A DNA stretch of 64,000 bases from Malacoplasma sp. (GTDB taxonomy: Bacteria; Bacillota_I; Bacilli_A; Mycoplasmatales; Mycoplasmoidaceae). The position numbers and the translations under genes were made by a program. Below, in pieces: positions 53,440 through 63,649 of the stretch (position 1 is its first letter; the number at the start of each line of letters is the position of its first letter). Where the stretch lies: NCBI GenBank assembly GCA_021444005.1, contig JABUSB010000001.1, forward strand, positions 109,253 to 173,252, read 5' to 3'. The notes beneath the pieces were generated by a model that was not told the origin of the DNA, made no database searches, and saw only the letters and a list, made by a program, of their open reading frames with translations.

Positions 53440-53480
53440 AAACTCTATTTCTAAAAATAACAGGAATAGAGTTTTTTATT
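53440..53480 (+). terminator. Plus-strand terminator
   Basis: AAAACTCTATT, loop, AATAGAGTTTTTT. Nearest upstream gene ends at 53090. Confidence 0.75.
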
Positions 53481-53551
53481 TATATGTAAACAAATTAAAA
53501 GTTATTAGCATAAATGATAATTCACAAGTTTTTTATAAATTGAATTAGTTA

Positions 53552-53588
53552 TGAAAATAAAAAAAGTGATTTTTAAAACCACTTTTTA
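53552..53588 (-). terminator. Terminator of the nrd operon
   Basis: On the minus strand AAAAAGTG/CACTTTTT stem followed by T-rich sequence (TTTTTTTATTTTC). Confidence 0.75.
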
Positions 53589-53612
53589 ATGAATGACACT
53601 AAATCAAATTTC

Positions 53613-55781
53613 TTAAATAACACAAGTTGTACATTCAAATAATTTTTCAGAGTCTTTTAAAACTTCTTGTCGAATCCGAATGTAATAAATTGATAAACAC
53701 TTTTTATTAAAAGCATAAATGTATGCTTTATTTAAATCTCTTGTAGTTGCATTTTCAGTTAAGAATAAAGTCATTGAAATTGCTTGGTCAACGTGTTGTT
53801 GCGCAGCTGCACAAATATCGATAATGGGATATACTCCCATTTCATATGCACCCTTTGCATAATAAGCATAGTTATCAAATCCAATCTTATATGCTGGCAC
53901 ATATATTCTGCCAGTTTTCCCTTCTTTTCGAATTTCAACAGGAGACACAATTGGTTGCAAGCTTGGAGTACAAGAAGATAAATAACTTATAGATCCAGTT
54001 GGTGCAACAGCTAATAAATGTGAATTTGCAAGTCCATATTTGATAATATTTTCTTTTAAATTAATTCAATCTTGTTTACTTGGAATATAAAACTTACATT
54101 TTTCTAGCAATTCTTTAATTTGTTTAGTTTTAGGACTTCAATAACCTTGTTCACATTCAATATATTTATTGAAATATGATCCATCTGCATATTTAGTATT
54201 TTTAAAGTTTTTAAATACAAATTTAGTTTTAATAGCTAATTCATTTGATGCTTTATATGCAAAATAAGCTAATGCATAAAAGAACATATTAGTAAAATCA
54301 ATAGCTTCTTCACTATCATAATAAATTTTATTAGTTGCTAAAAAACCGTGTAAATTCATTGCTCCCAATCCAATTGCACGGTTGTTTGCATTTCCATTTT
54401 CAATAGTTGGAGCAGATGATAAGTCAGCAGAGTATGCAATTGAATTTAATGCAATTACAGCTCATCTTACAGTTTCTTCAAAATTTGCTGCATTTTCCAT
54501 CACTTTAGCGATGTTTAATGATCCTAAATTACAACATACATCTTCACCCAAATGTTTGTATTCTAAATTTGAAGTTAAAGCAGAAGGAGTGTTTACTTGA
54601 ATAATTTCAGTACACAAATTTGACATTATGATTCGATGATTTAAAGTTGCACTCTTTTGATTTGCAGTATCATCAAATAATAAAAATGGATAACCAGATT
54701 CAAATTGGACTTCTGCAATTAATTGAAATAGTTTTCGAGCTGAAATATAAGTTTTTTTAATTTTTGGGTTGTTTAACAAATTGTAATATTCTTTAGTGAT
54801 TGAAATATCAGTCATTGGTTTTTTGTATTCTTTTTCAACATCATATGGTGAAAACAAAGCCATTTCTTTATTTTCTTTAGCTAATTCAAATGCAATATCT
54901 GGTACTACAACTCCAAGTGATAATGACTTAATTCTAATTTTTTCATCAGCATTTTCTCTTTTAGAATCAAGGAATCGAAGAATGTCGGGATGGAAAATGT
55001 TTAAATATACTGCACCCGCTCCTTGACGTTGCCCCAATTGGTTAGCATATGAAAAAATGTCTTCTAAGATTTTCATTACTGGAATAATTCCTGTTGCTTG
55101 GTTTTCAATATTTTTAATAGGTGCACCAAATTCACGAAGGTTAGTTAAACAATATGCTACCCCACCACCACGTTTAGAAAGTTGTAATCCCGCACTTGCT
55201 GCACGAGCAATTGATTCCATATTATCATCAACTCGAATTAGATAACAAGAAACATACTCGCCCCTTTTTCTTTTACCTGCATTTAAAAATGTTGGTGTTG
55301 CAGCTTGGTAACGTTCATTCATCATTTCATCTAAAAACTTTAAAGCAGCTTTTTGGTTACCTTTAGCAAACAATAGTGCGTTACACACAACCCGATCTTC
55401 AAAGTGTTCTAAATATGTTTTGTTATCAAAAGATTTTAAAGCATAAGTTGTATAAAACTTCATCGCTCCCATAAATGAACGAAAGTGGTGTTTGTATTTT
55501 TTAGCAGTATCAAAAATTTCTACTAAAAAATCAATTGAGTATTGTTTAAAAACATCTAAATCATAGTAATTATTATTTAGTAAATATTCAATTCGGTCTT
55601 TTGTAGAATCGAATTTTTTGAACTTTGGTAAAATTTCAATTTCTAAATATTTATCAACTGCTAATAAATCATTTTGAAATTGGAAATTACCATTTTCATC
55701 AAATAATTTAGTAGTTGCATTTAAAGAAATATACGAATCTTTATCTACTATTATGTTGTTCTTGTTTTTGTTGTCATTCAT
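53613..55781 (-). CDS. nrdE: Ribonucleotide reductase alpha (large) subunit NrdE
   Basis: 722 residues, normal for NrdE. Reduces ribonucleoside diphosphates to the deoxy forms. Conserved: SKRGGGVAYCLTNLREFGAP, the active-site NLCTEI (Cys-x-Glu), DVCCNLGSLN, APTGSISYL. The C-terminus ends in CTTC-VI, the mobile redox cysteine pair that is re-reduced by NrdH or thioredoxin. No N-terminal ATP-cone, as expected for the NrdEF type. TAGGAGC precedes the ATG. Last gene of the nrdF-nrdI-nrdE operon. Several UGA Trp codons. Confidence 0.96.
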
Positions 55782-55794
55782 TGTTTAAATGCTC

Positions 55795-56226
55795 CTATAA
55801 ATTATTCTTTTGTCAAAAATCATTAGCAATTTTGATAACATTCTCGACATCTTTTTCAGTTCCCAATAATTCAAAATTGTAAAGGTATGGAATATTAAGT
55901 TTTTGCGAGATTATGTCACCAGCAATGCAATATGTATCATAAAAGTTAGTATTACCAGAAGCAATTACTGCTTTACAGTGTTTTCTGTTTGATTCCACAT
56001 TTAAAAACTTAATTACTTGTTTTGGAACCGCCCCTTCTCTAACTCCAAATCCACCAGCATAAGTGGGAGTTAACAAAATAAAGTTTTCATCAATAACTGG
56101 AGCTTCTGCAGTTAATTCAATTGGAAGTCTAGTAGCTCTACAATTAAGTTTTAAAATAAATCTGTGGGTGTTATTAGAAATTGAAGAAAAGTATACTATA
56201 TAAAATTTTTTTTCTACTTGATTCAT
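55795..56226 (-). CDS. nrdI: NrdI flavoprotein (ribonucleotide reductase cofactor assembly)
   Basis: 143 residues. Flavodoxin-like protein that supplies superoxide or an oxidant to NrdF. YIVYFSSISNNTHRFI (FMN phosphate loop), TPTYAGGFGVREGAVPKQVI, ASGNTNFYDTYCIAGDIISQ and PYLYNFELLGT are conserved. The frame needs a UGA Trp near the end (W-Q-K-N-N-L). Two bases separate it from nrdF. In class Ie systems NrdI is required for making the DOPA radical in NrdF, which fits this NrdF. Confidence 0.94.
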
Positions 56227-56228
56227 AA

Positions 56229-57254
56229 TTAAAAATCCCAATCGTCATCATCAGTTTCTACAACATTACCCATAATATAAGAAGACCCACTTCCAGAAAA
56301 GAAGTCGTGATTTTCATCAGCTCTAGCAGATAATTGTACCAAAATTTCTGGTTTAATTGCTGTTTCTTCTGGAGTAAAAGGAGAATCATATCCTAGGTTT
56401 TGTAAGAACTTTCCAGCATTATAAAGACTAAATTTAATTGCATCATCGACAATGTTAAACCCTTCATATAATTCATTTAAGAAGTTCTTTTCCAATTGAA
56501 TTACTTGATTTAGTAATCCAAAGACAAAATCTTTCATTTCTTTTTGTTTTTCAGGCGTTAACATTGCAACCTTTTTTTGATACTTATAACCGCTATAGTA
56601 ATTGTGAATTACTTTATCTCTTAAAATTAAGCGGATAATGTCTAGTGTATTTGGTAGCAAGTTTTTAGTTGCTAAATAAAAAGGTAAATAAAATCCACCA
56701 TATAACAAGAAGCCAGGCATTAAAGCGGCTGCAACTTTTGATTTTAAAGGATCATCACCTGTATAATATGGAATCAAAACTTGTGCTCTTTTTTGTAAAC
56801 TTTCACAATTAATTACCCAATCATGTGCAGCATTAATTTGCTCTGTAGTACAAAAAGTTGAGAAAATAGTTCCATAACTTCTAGCATGCACTCCTACCAT
56901 AAAAGCAAAGTTTGTATAAATTACCTGCTCATGATCTGTAATTGCATTCTTAACTTGAGCAACATCTCCAATAGTGGCTTGAATTGTATCTAATAGTGTT
57001 AAACCAGTAAATGTTTTAACAACCAAATCTTGCCAACTTGGTTCTAATTTGTTTCAAGAGGGAAGATCATTTGATACTGCAACTTTTTCTGGTAACCAGA
57101 AGTTTTGTGTAATTCGATTTCAAACTTCTAAGTCTTTATCATCATTAATTACATTCCAGTTAGCTGCACGCATTTTCCCTTTAAGATTGTTTTTAGCATA
57201 CTCAATCGGTGAAACAGATTGGTTAAAATAATCTCTTTTGTTATTTGATTCCAT
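56229..57254 (-). CDS. nrdF: Ribonucleotide reductase beta subunit, metal-free class Ie type (VPK variant)
   Basis: 341 residues, normal length for NrdF. In class Ib NrdF six residues bind two metals (Asp, Glu, His; Glu, Glu, His). Here Asp89 and His123 and His217 remain, but the three glutamates are changed: Val120 (FMVGVHARSYG), Pro180 (ALMPGFLLYGGFYLPFY) and Lys214 (LRDKVIHNYY). This Val-Pro-Lys set is the known signature of class Ie NrdF, in which no metal is bound and Tyr127 (RSYG) is converted to a stable DOPA radical with help from NrdI. The start at 57254 gives MESNNKRDYFNQSVSP; AAAGGAGAT lies upstream. First gene of the operon. The rest of the fold is normal, so this is not decay. 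Confidence 0.95.
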
Positions 57255-57745
57255 AAAGTGTAAATCTCCTTTTTCAATCTTTTTATGATTTCATAAAATT
57301 AATTAACTTTATTGTTTTGTTTAAAGCAATAGTAGTAATTAACTATGTAAATATATTTTATAAACTATTTATTTAAACTTGATAAATAATTAATTTCTGA
57401 AAACTTGTTTTATTTTACAAAATAAAAAAACAAATAAAAAAATGTTTTTGATTTTTTTTAAAAGATAAAAAACTTGCATATTTTACAAAAAAATTTGCTA
57501 TTTTTACTAATAAATTTAGGTATTTTTAAGACTTAAATTTATAATTTAATTATTACTAATGTTTTCTTTTTCCTTTTATGGGAAATTTATCGTTTTCTAA
57601 AAATGATACTTTTTATTTTTTAAAATATTCTTAACATACAATAGATTAATATTTATTTTTATAGTTTAAGTAATTTAAAAAATACTACTTGTATTAAGTT
57701 CACATAACAATTAAATTAATAAGTATTTAAGAGGCTAATCATAAG
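57255..57745. other. Divergent nrdF / giant-permease intergenic region
   Basis: About 490 very AT-rich bases. The clearest structure is three adjacent 21-base imperfect direct repeats at 57471-57533 (see separate entry). I see no NrdR-type palindrome pair and no small gene. AAGAGG precedes the permease start at 57746. Confidence 0.5.
57471..57533. repeat. Three 21-base direct repeats in the nrdF control region
   Basis: Units at 57471, 57492 and 57513, each of the form AA(C/T)TT(G)(C)-TATTTT(T)A(C/A): AACTTGCATATTTTAC, AATTTGCTATTTTTAC, AATTTAGGTATTTTTAA. The period is exactly two DNA turns. They lie about 220-280 bases before nrdF and a similar distance before the permease, and could bind a regulator in series. 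Copies 1 and 2 match best. Confidence 0.4.
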
Positions 57746-60700
57746 ATGTGGCAATTAATAAAGCAAGTTTTAAAATCTTTTAAAAGTTCCTCACTTTTAC
57801 TAATTGGGTTACTATTTATTGCTTTTGCAGTGATTTTTGCTAGCTTTGCCTCTTTATATCTTTATGGAAATATCGAAAACTCATATAATTCCTTAGAAAA
57901 CTCGTCAAAAGGAAACCAAGCAATTTTGCAAACTGATAACACAAGTTTGAAAAATAGCAATTTATCTTTTAACTACAACTTTGATATTAGCAAACCATTA
58001 ACACCCAATGCTGATGGTAAATATTTTAATAGCTTAGATGATTTAGCTAACAATACAACCTCTTTTGTATACCAACCTACAAATCTATATCATTCTGATA
58101 TGATTTCTAACTCCACTTACAAAAACTGATTGTTTGCATATTATGTAAGTGGCAACTACAATCCTTATTTTCAATCTAGTGGAATAAATCAAGCTGATTC
58201 ATTATATAAAGATAGAGCCAAAGGGATTTTATCCTCATATGCTAACTTAATCATTCCTAACCAATCAAACCGATGGAGAGCACTAGGTTTGAGAATTACA
58301 GATGATAATTTACAAAACATCATTTATGCAATTGACCCCTTAACCGGACAAACTGCAATTGATTCAAATTCTAATACAGTAGATACATTAGGTTATTTTA
58401 GTAATGGATATATTGAAAACAAAATTAGATTTGATTCTGGTAACGTAATTTATCCTAATAACCTTACCGCTACTGACCCTTCAAAGGTTGATATTACGTC
58501 CTCTTACCAAGTGATAGCAAACGGTAATAAAAGCCCATTGTTTTATACAAGTTGGGATAATGTTAACACTTTCAATTGAACAAATATTGGCTATGATGTG
58601 CAAGGATCTTCTGTTGATCAAATATTGCAAAACTTTCAAGTTGTAAGTGGTACTACCAACACACCCGATGTTACCAATATCTTATCGAGTTTAAACTCTA
58701 ATAATGCGGTTGACTTATATATTGGTCCAAATATTAATTGGAACTTTGCTTCCTTATCCCCTTTTTATGATTACTTTAGAATATTACATGATAAGCGTTA
58801 TTTAACTAATAGTGATACAAATAACCCACTTGTGAGTCAAAAAGACTTTGTATTCAAAATTAATTTGAATATGAATTCTTTAACACCATTAGAAAAAGAC
58901 ACACTAAATTATGTGAGACAAACTTATGGTGTCCAAAAATACCTTGATTTAACAAGTTTTATTTATACGGTCAACGGGTCTTGAATTAAAAACCAATTAA
59001 TATCTGGTGTTGGGAAAGACGACACTGCTTTAAATGCTGCTACTTTTGACACTTTAGATTCACTTAATACCCCTTATGGTACTAACAATTCAACTGGATT
59101 AGCAATTGTTACAAATTGAATTACAAATTATGGAAACAATATAGTTTCCAGTTACCAGTCACAATTGAATGATTATGAACAAGAATATTTAAACAATGCA
59201 GTAATAAATCAGTTTAAAGATGATATTAGTTACAAAACACAAAAATCATTTACTTTATCTGATTTCAAATCTTCTTCAACATATATTGTGTCTCGTAAGG
59301 GTGCTTATTATGACGGGAATGACCAAGACTATAATATTGATAGTGTTGTCTTAACCCAAGGAAGTGGGTTAAGATCAAGTTACCAATATTTAGGTGAAAA
59401 ATATAATTATTTAGCTAATGCTACCAAAGACCAAGATATCAGAAATGCCCTGGAAAGCGCCCAAACAATTGGGGGCGCTAATCTAACACCAGTTGATGAT
59501 ACTTCTGGATTTGGTTATGCCCTTAATCCTGATGGGCAATATTTGGTCAATTTGGTTGATTACTTAGATGATGCTTTTTTTCAAGCAATTGTTGAAAGTA
59601 ATGATAACACAAGTGGTAGTGCACTATTGCAGCAAATCAAATCACTAACTTCAAGTCTAAAAGCACAATTTGCAAAGGGAATGGTTAATGTAAATGATTA
59701 CTATGATTTGTTTGCAATTGTGACCCCAAACGTTTATTTCCAATATCCAACCTCACTTTCAACTGATATTAATATCACCAATTTAGTTTCATTTAATAAC
59801 CAAAACATCCAATACAATTACTTATCTAAAGCTGGACTTTCAAGTACTACATACTTATCTTCTTGTAACATTATTTCACCATATGGACAAGCAGCAAATG
59901 TTAGTATGGATTGGTTTGAACAAAACAATAAAAAATGTGTCAGTGTTGCTGATTGGTATAAAGCAATCCAAATGAATTCACAAGATTTTTATACTTGAAA
60001 AGCAAGTTTGAGTGACACGTATAAAGTTTTTGTAAACTCAATTGAATTTGTCATCATTGGTGTTGGTTCATCATATGAAAATGCATATCCGATTACTAGT
60101 ATTCAATCCCCGATTCCTAATCCAAAAACCGAAGGGGTTATCTATGTTGATGACATTGGGTATCAAGCATTGCTATCTACTAATAGTAGCGCAGTACAAG
60201 ACCAGTATTATGCAATTCGATACAATGAGGACAAAGACCCATCTCAAACCCTAAATAAAATTAATTCCAAAATCACAAATTATGCAAATAATGCTTATAG
60301 TGCATACGACACAAGTGCAGGACTTAATAATTTGTTAACCTCAAGAATTAACTTCCCTGAAAGCATTATGTTTTACATCAAAATGTTTGCAATTCTTTTG
60401 ATTGTAGTATTAGTTATAATTGCTTTCTATTTGTGTTATCTATTAATCAAAATTTATGTTGAAAAAAACCAAACATCATTAGCAATTGCTCGTGCTAATG
60501 GATTAAGTGGATTTAAAATTGTGATTGCATTATCCACATTTGGTTTTATGATTTCGATCGTTGCGGGAATTATAGGTTATGTGTTAGCTTATGTATTGCA
60601 AGAGGGATTTTTATCGATTTTTAGCAATTATTGGTTTATTCCGATTTCGAGTCATATCTTCTCAATTTGAGGGTTTTTTGGTTCTATTGTTTGAATTTAT

Positions 60701-63127
60701 TTAGTCTTTTTAGCTTTTACATTCATTGGCATTTGAATCACATTTAAAAACCCAATTAATGATTTATTAACACGAAGTGCAGATATTAAGGTTAATAAAT
60801 TAATGTATGCATTCAAATCTCGTAGAATTCCTTTGTATGCATTAGCTAAATTTAGGGTTTCGTTAGCGTTTTCAAAACTGACAAGGTTTTTCTTATTCAT
60901 TATTTTATGTGCTGCGGGGTTATCAATTATTTCGGTTGGTTCTTCAATACCACGAAAGTTTGATACCGCACAACTTGCTACCAAAACGAATAATAGGTAT
61001 AGTTACAGCTATGATCTACAAACACCTTCAGAGCAGAGCGGATTATACAAAGTTTCTAACTATTCGGATTTGGGAATTACAAATGAGGCAAATGGAATTT
61101 ATGATGTCTATTTGCACTCAATGAATTACAACGACCCTAACACTTACACTGCTGGGACTATTAATGTTTCACCATATGTTGTTGTGTTGCAACAAAACCC
61201 AGATCTGCTAGCTTTGAGAAACTTGGATGGTAGTATTCAATTAGATGCAAACGGGAATAAACGATATTATTCAAACTTCTTTTTACCAAGTTATTATGCG
61301 ATTAATGACTTCTCTAAAAACATTGATTTCTTTAGAAACATTGTTGCTAGTAAGTGGTTATTAAACATTCAAATAACTGTGGCTGGAATTTTTGTCAATT
61401 CTTGAAACTTTGTAACCCAATCATTCCCAAATGAAGTAATTTCAAGAATTAATGCATTATCACAAAACTTTATGGCTAACATTTTAGAAGTACCAGAATT
61501 AAAAGCTTTAAATGATACCAATAGCTTTATTTTGAAACAAAGTAATGGTGATTATGCACTAAATCCAGATACTACAATTGATTTAAGTAATGTTATTAAC
61601 CCAAATTCGATTCGGTTAACTGATGATTTCTTAAAGTTTGTGGGAATGGTATATGGAGATAAAGAGTTAAGTTCAAAAGATGTTAAAATCGCATTCGGTA
61701 CCATTCCGTTTGATGATGTTGATAATAGTAGTCAAATTGAAACTTATACATATTTGGACACAACCTTTAATACCCAAACCCACAAAATTTCTAAACTGTT
61801 AAATAAGGGTAAAACAAGTCTTGATGGAATTAATCAAAAAATTGTGGGAATTAAACCAAATTCCAAGTTTGAAACTCTAACCAATACTAATGGGAAAGAT
61901 ATTTCATATTTATTAAATGATCCTATTGAAAAAGATCTTAATGGCAATTTGGTCTACCCGGTTGTAATTAACCAAGGTGCAATGTACAAGTATGACTTAG
62001 ATGTTGGTAATGTATTTAGTACTAGTGTCAAAAATTCATATGACCGATTTACTAGAAAAATCATTCAACAAGACCCGAATGAAACAGTTTATTTTAAGGT
62101 TGTAGGAATTTCAAGTGATGCATTTGATACTAAAATATACACGAGTCAAGCATATGCGAACCAAATTCTAAAACTTAACTTTAATCAAGGGGCCGCAATT
62201 ATTGGGACTTCCAATTATGACTTTAATAAACAAAGAATTACTACTACCCTTTTAGGGGACCCTTCACAATTAAAAGTAGATGCCTTATATACAAGTACTA
62301 CTGAGGTTGTGGATTACACCAACAGTAACTATGTACCTTTTAATGGAGTTTTTTCAATTGAACAAAACCCATTATTGGTAAACAGTTTAATCCTTGAGTG
62401 TATTAATGGAATTTGGGGTAATTTTACAAGTTATGATGATGGAAATCTTACTTCATTAATTAATAACTCTTGAGTTGCACCAACAATGATTATGGATTCG
62501 GTAGCTTCCTATTCGATTACCAACTTTAATAATTTAACTAAGTTTTTAGGAACGGGAACTTCCCGGGATGGTGTTGTTAATAGATTAGTATCGCGATATG
62601 GGACTACAGCAGATGCAATTAAAAGCTGATTAAGTAGTATTTTTGGACCAGTTAATCTTATTGGGGTAAATGGTTTTGATTACTTTAAAACCACATTTGA
62701 CACTTATACTACCGTGTTTTACACACTATTGACTATTGAAACCTTATTATTGTGTATTTTCATCCCTCTAATAATTATCATTGTTATGATTATCAGCTCG
62801 GTAATGATGAATGATTTTAGAAGAATGATGGCCATTTTGAAAACTTTGGGATTCTCTGATAAAGAAAACTTGTTATCAATTTTAGCTACTTTTGTACCAG
62901 TAATAATTATTGCATTACTTATTGGAATTGCAGTTTTAGTTGCAATGTCAGTATTAATTAATTTCTTAGTCTTTAATTTAATTTCGATTTACTTATCACC
63001 TGCAGTTGATTGGTTAACATATTTATTTGGTGTTATTGCAATTGTAGGAGTAGTATTAATTAACTTTGTTTTCATCTCAATTTATTTGAAGAAGCAAAAT
63101 TTAAGAAATTCAATTTCAGGACAATAA
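57746..63127 (+). CDS. Giant FtsX-type ABC transporter permease (1,793 aa)
   Basis: The longest gene in the window. One N-terminal helix (about 20-45), a huge Asn/Ser/Thr-rich ectodomain, a membrane block near residues 870-985 (IKMFAILLIVVLVIIAFYLC, AIARANGLSGFKIVIALSTF), a helix near 1040, a second ectodomain and a C-terminal block near 1655-1790 (VMMNDFRRMMAILKTLGFSD). Many UGA Trp codons. Segments YPVVINQGAMYKYDLDVGNV and YFKVVGISSDAF mirror the 1,495-residue permease at 2600-7087, so the two are paralogs. No ATPase follows; the transcript ends at a terminator. The ATPase at 7096 is the only candidate partner seen. Function unknown; MacB/LolCE-like export or surface protein handling is inference. 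Confidence 0.8.
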
Positions 63128-63131
63128 AAAT

Positions 63132-63170
63132 AAAAACTCACATTGGTTTAGCCAGTGTGGGTTTTTTTGT
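63132..63170 (+). terminator. Terminator after the second giant permease
   Basis: AAACTCACATTGG, loop, CCAGTGTGGGTTT with T7. Confidence 0.85.
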
Positions 63171-63297
63171 TTGTTGATTTTCATTTAGTGCTCTGTATTT
63201 ATTGCTATTTTGGTTTTATTAAACAGAAGATAGATCTTATTTAAATACGTGGAACTGGTACAAAATTAAAAATTTTAACAAATTTATTAAATTTATA

Positions 63298-63327
63298 TTG
63301 TGTTTTAAAATTTTATAATGCTATAAT
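63298..63327 (+). promoter_or_regulatory. Promoter of the deoD leader RNA
   Basis: TTGTGT (63298-63303), 18-base spacer, TATAAT (63322-63327); expected start at the GGG at 63334-63336. Confidence 0.7.
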
Positions 63328-63333
63328 ATATAT

Positions 63334-63584
63334 GGGTTTAATTTCTAGAGAAGGTAAAAACTCGACTAGATTACTTTTAAAGGTTAGGCGACCCCCCTTT
63401 GATCGAAAGTGTAAATGCAAAGCCATTTGGTTAGATTGTCGAAAGCAGCCAAATCATGTGGTAAGCTAGCTACACCTATCTGCAAATGCATTTGTAGGTA
63501 GAGGCTTTTAAAGATAAAAGACAACCATTTTACTAATTGATGTGATCAATCTAAGCAAAGATTAGTAGAGTGGTTGTTTTTTTG
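63334..63584 (+). ncRNA. Structured leader RNA / candidate riboswitch before deoD
   Basis: About 250 nt from a good promoter to a strong terminator. Stems seen: TAATTTCTAG.../CTAGATTA with GAG/CTC (63339-63373); a closing stem CTTTTAAAG (63374-63382) with CTTTTAAAG (63505-63513, 8 of 9 pairs), enclosing CTTTG/CAAAG (63397-63422), ATTTGG/CCAAAT (63425-63454, inner GUCGAAAG-type loop) and a 12-bp stem CTATCTGCAAAT/ATTTGTAGGTAG (63476-63501). A multi-branched domain closed by one stem and followed by a terminator is riboswitch architecture. The GGTTAGGCGA start and GTCGAAAG loop recall the Mg2+ M-box, but I cannot confirm any known class. A stand-alone small RNA is the alternative. Confidence 0.55.
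63521..63584 (+). terminator. Terminator of the leader RNA
   Basis: ACAACCA...TACTAAT, loop with inner TTGAT/ATCAA, ATTAGTA...TGGTTGT then T7. About 65 bases before the deoD start, so it can act as an attenuator. Confidence 0.85.
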
Positions 63585-63649
63585 TTGTCTACTTATCTTT
63601 AATTAAGAGTAAAATTTTTATGGTTTATAAACGATTACAAGGAGAATTT

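Larger units (their letters stand above)
53091..53612. other. Intergenic region with orphan terminator
   Basis: About 520 AT-rich bases. Contains (TTAA)n near 53173-53190, a small TTAGCC/GGCTA hairpin (about 53326-53345), a direct repeat TATGACTA (about 53342 and 53362), a plus-strand terminator at 53440-53480 and the minus-strand terminator of nrdE at 53552-53588. The plus-strand terminator lies 350 bases after the last gene, so it may end the SSB-like transcript or a small RNA. Confidence 0.5.

Noticed and set aside
57255-57745. NrdR boxes in the nrdF upstream region
   Set aside because: No pair of the expected ACA..ATAT..TGT-like palindromes could be found.
63425-63454. Possible SRP RNA (GGTTAG...GCAGCC)
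   Set aside because: Resembles the SRP helix-8 core only loosely; the GGAA tetraloop with its flanking purines is missing and the surrounding fold does not fit.
63374-63513. Firm assignment as a Mg2+ M-box riboswitch
   Set aside because: Only short stretches look alike, and the gene downstream is deoD, not a magnesium transporter. Kept as a hypothesis only.
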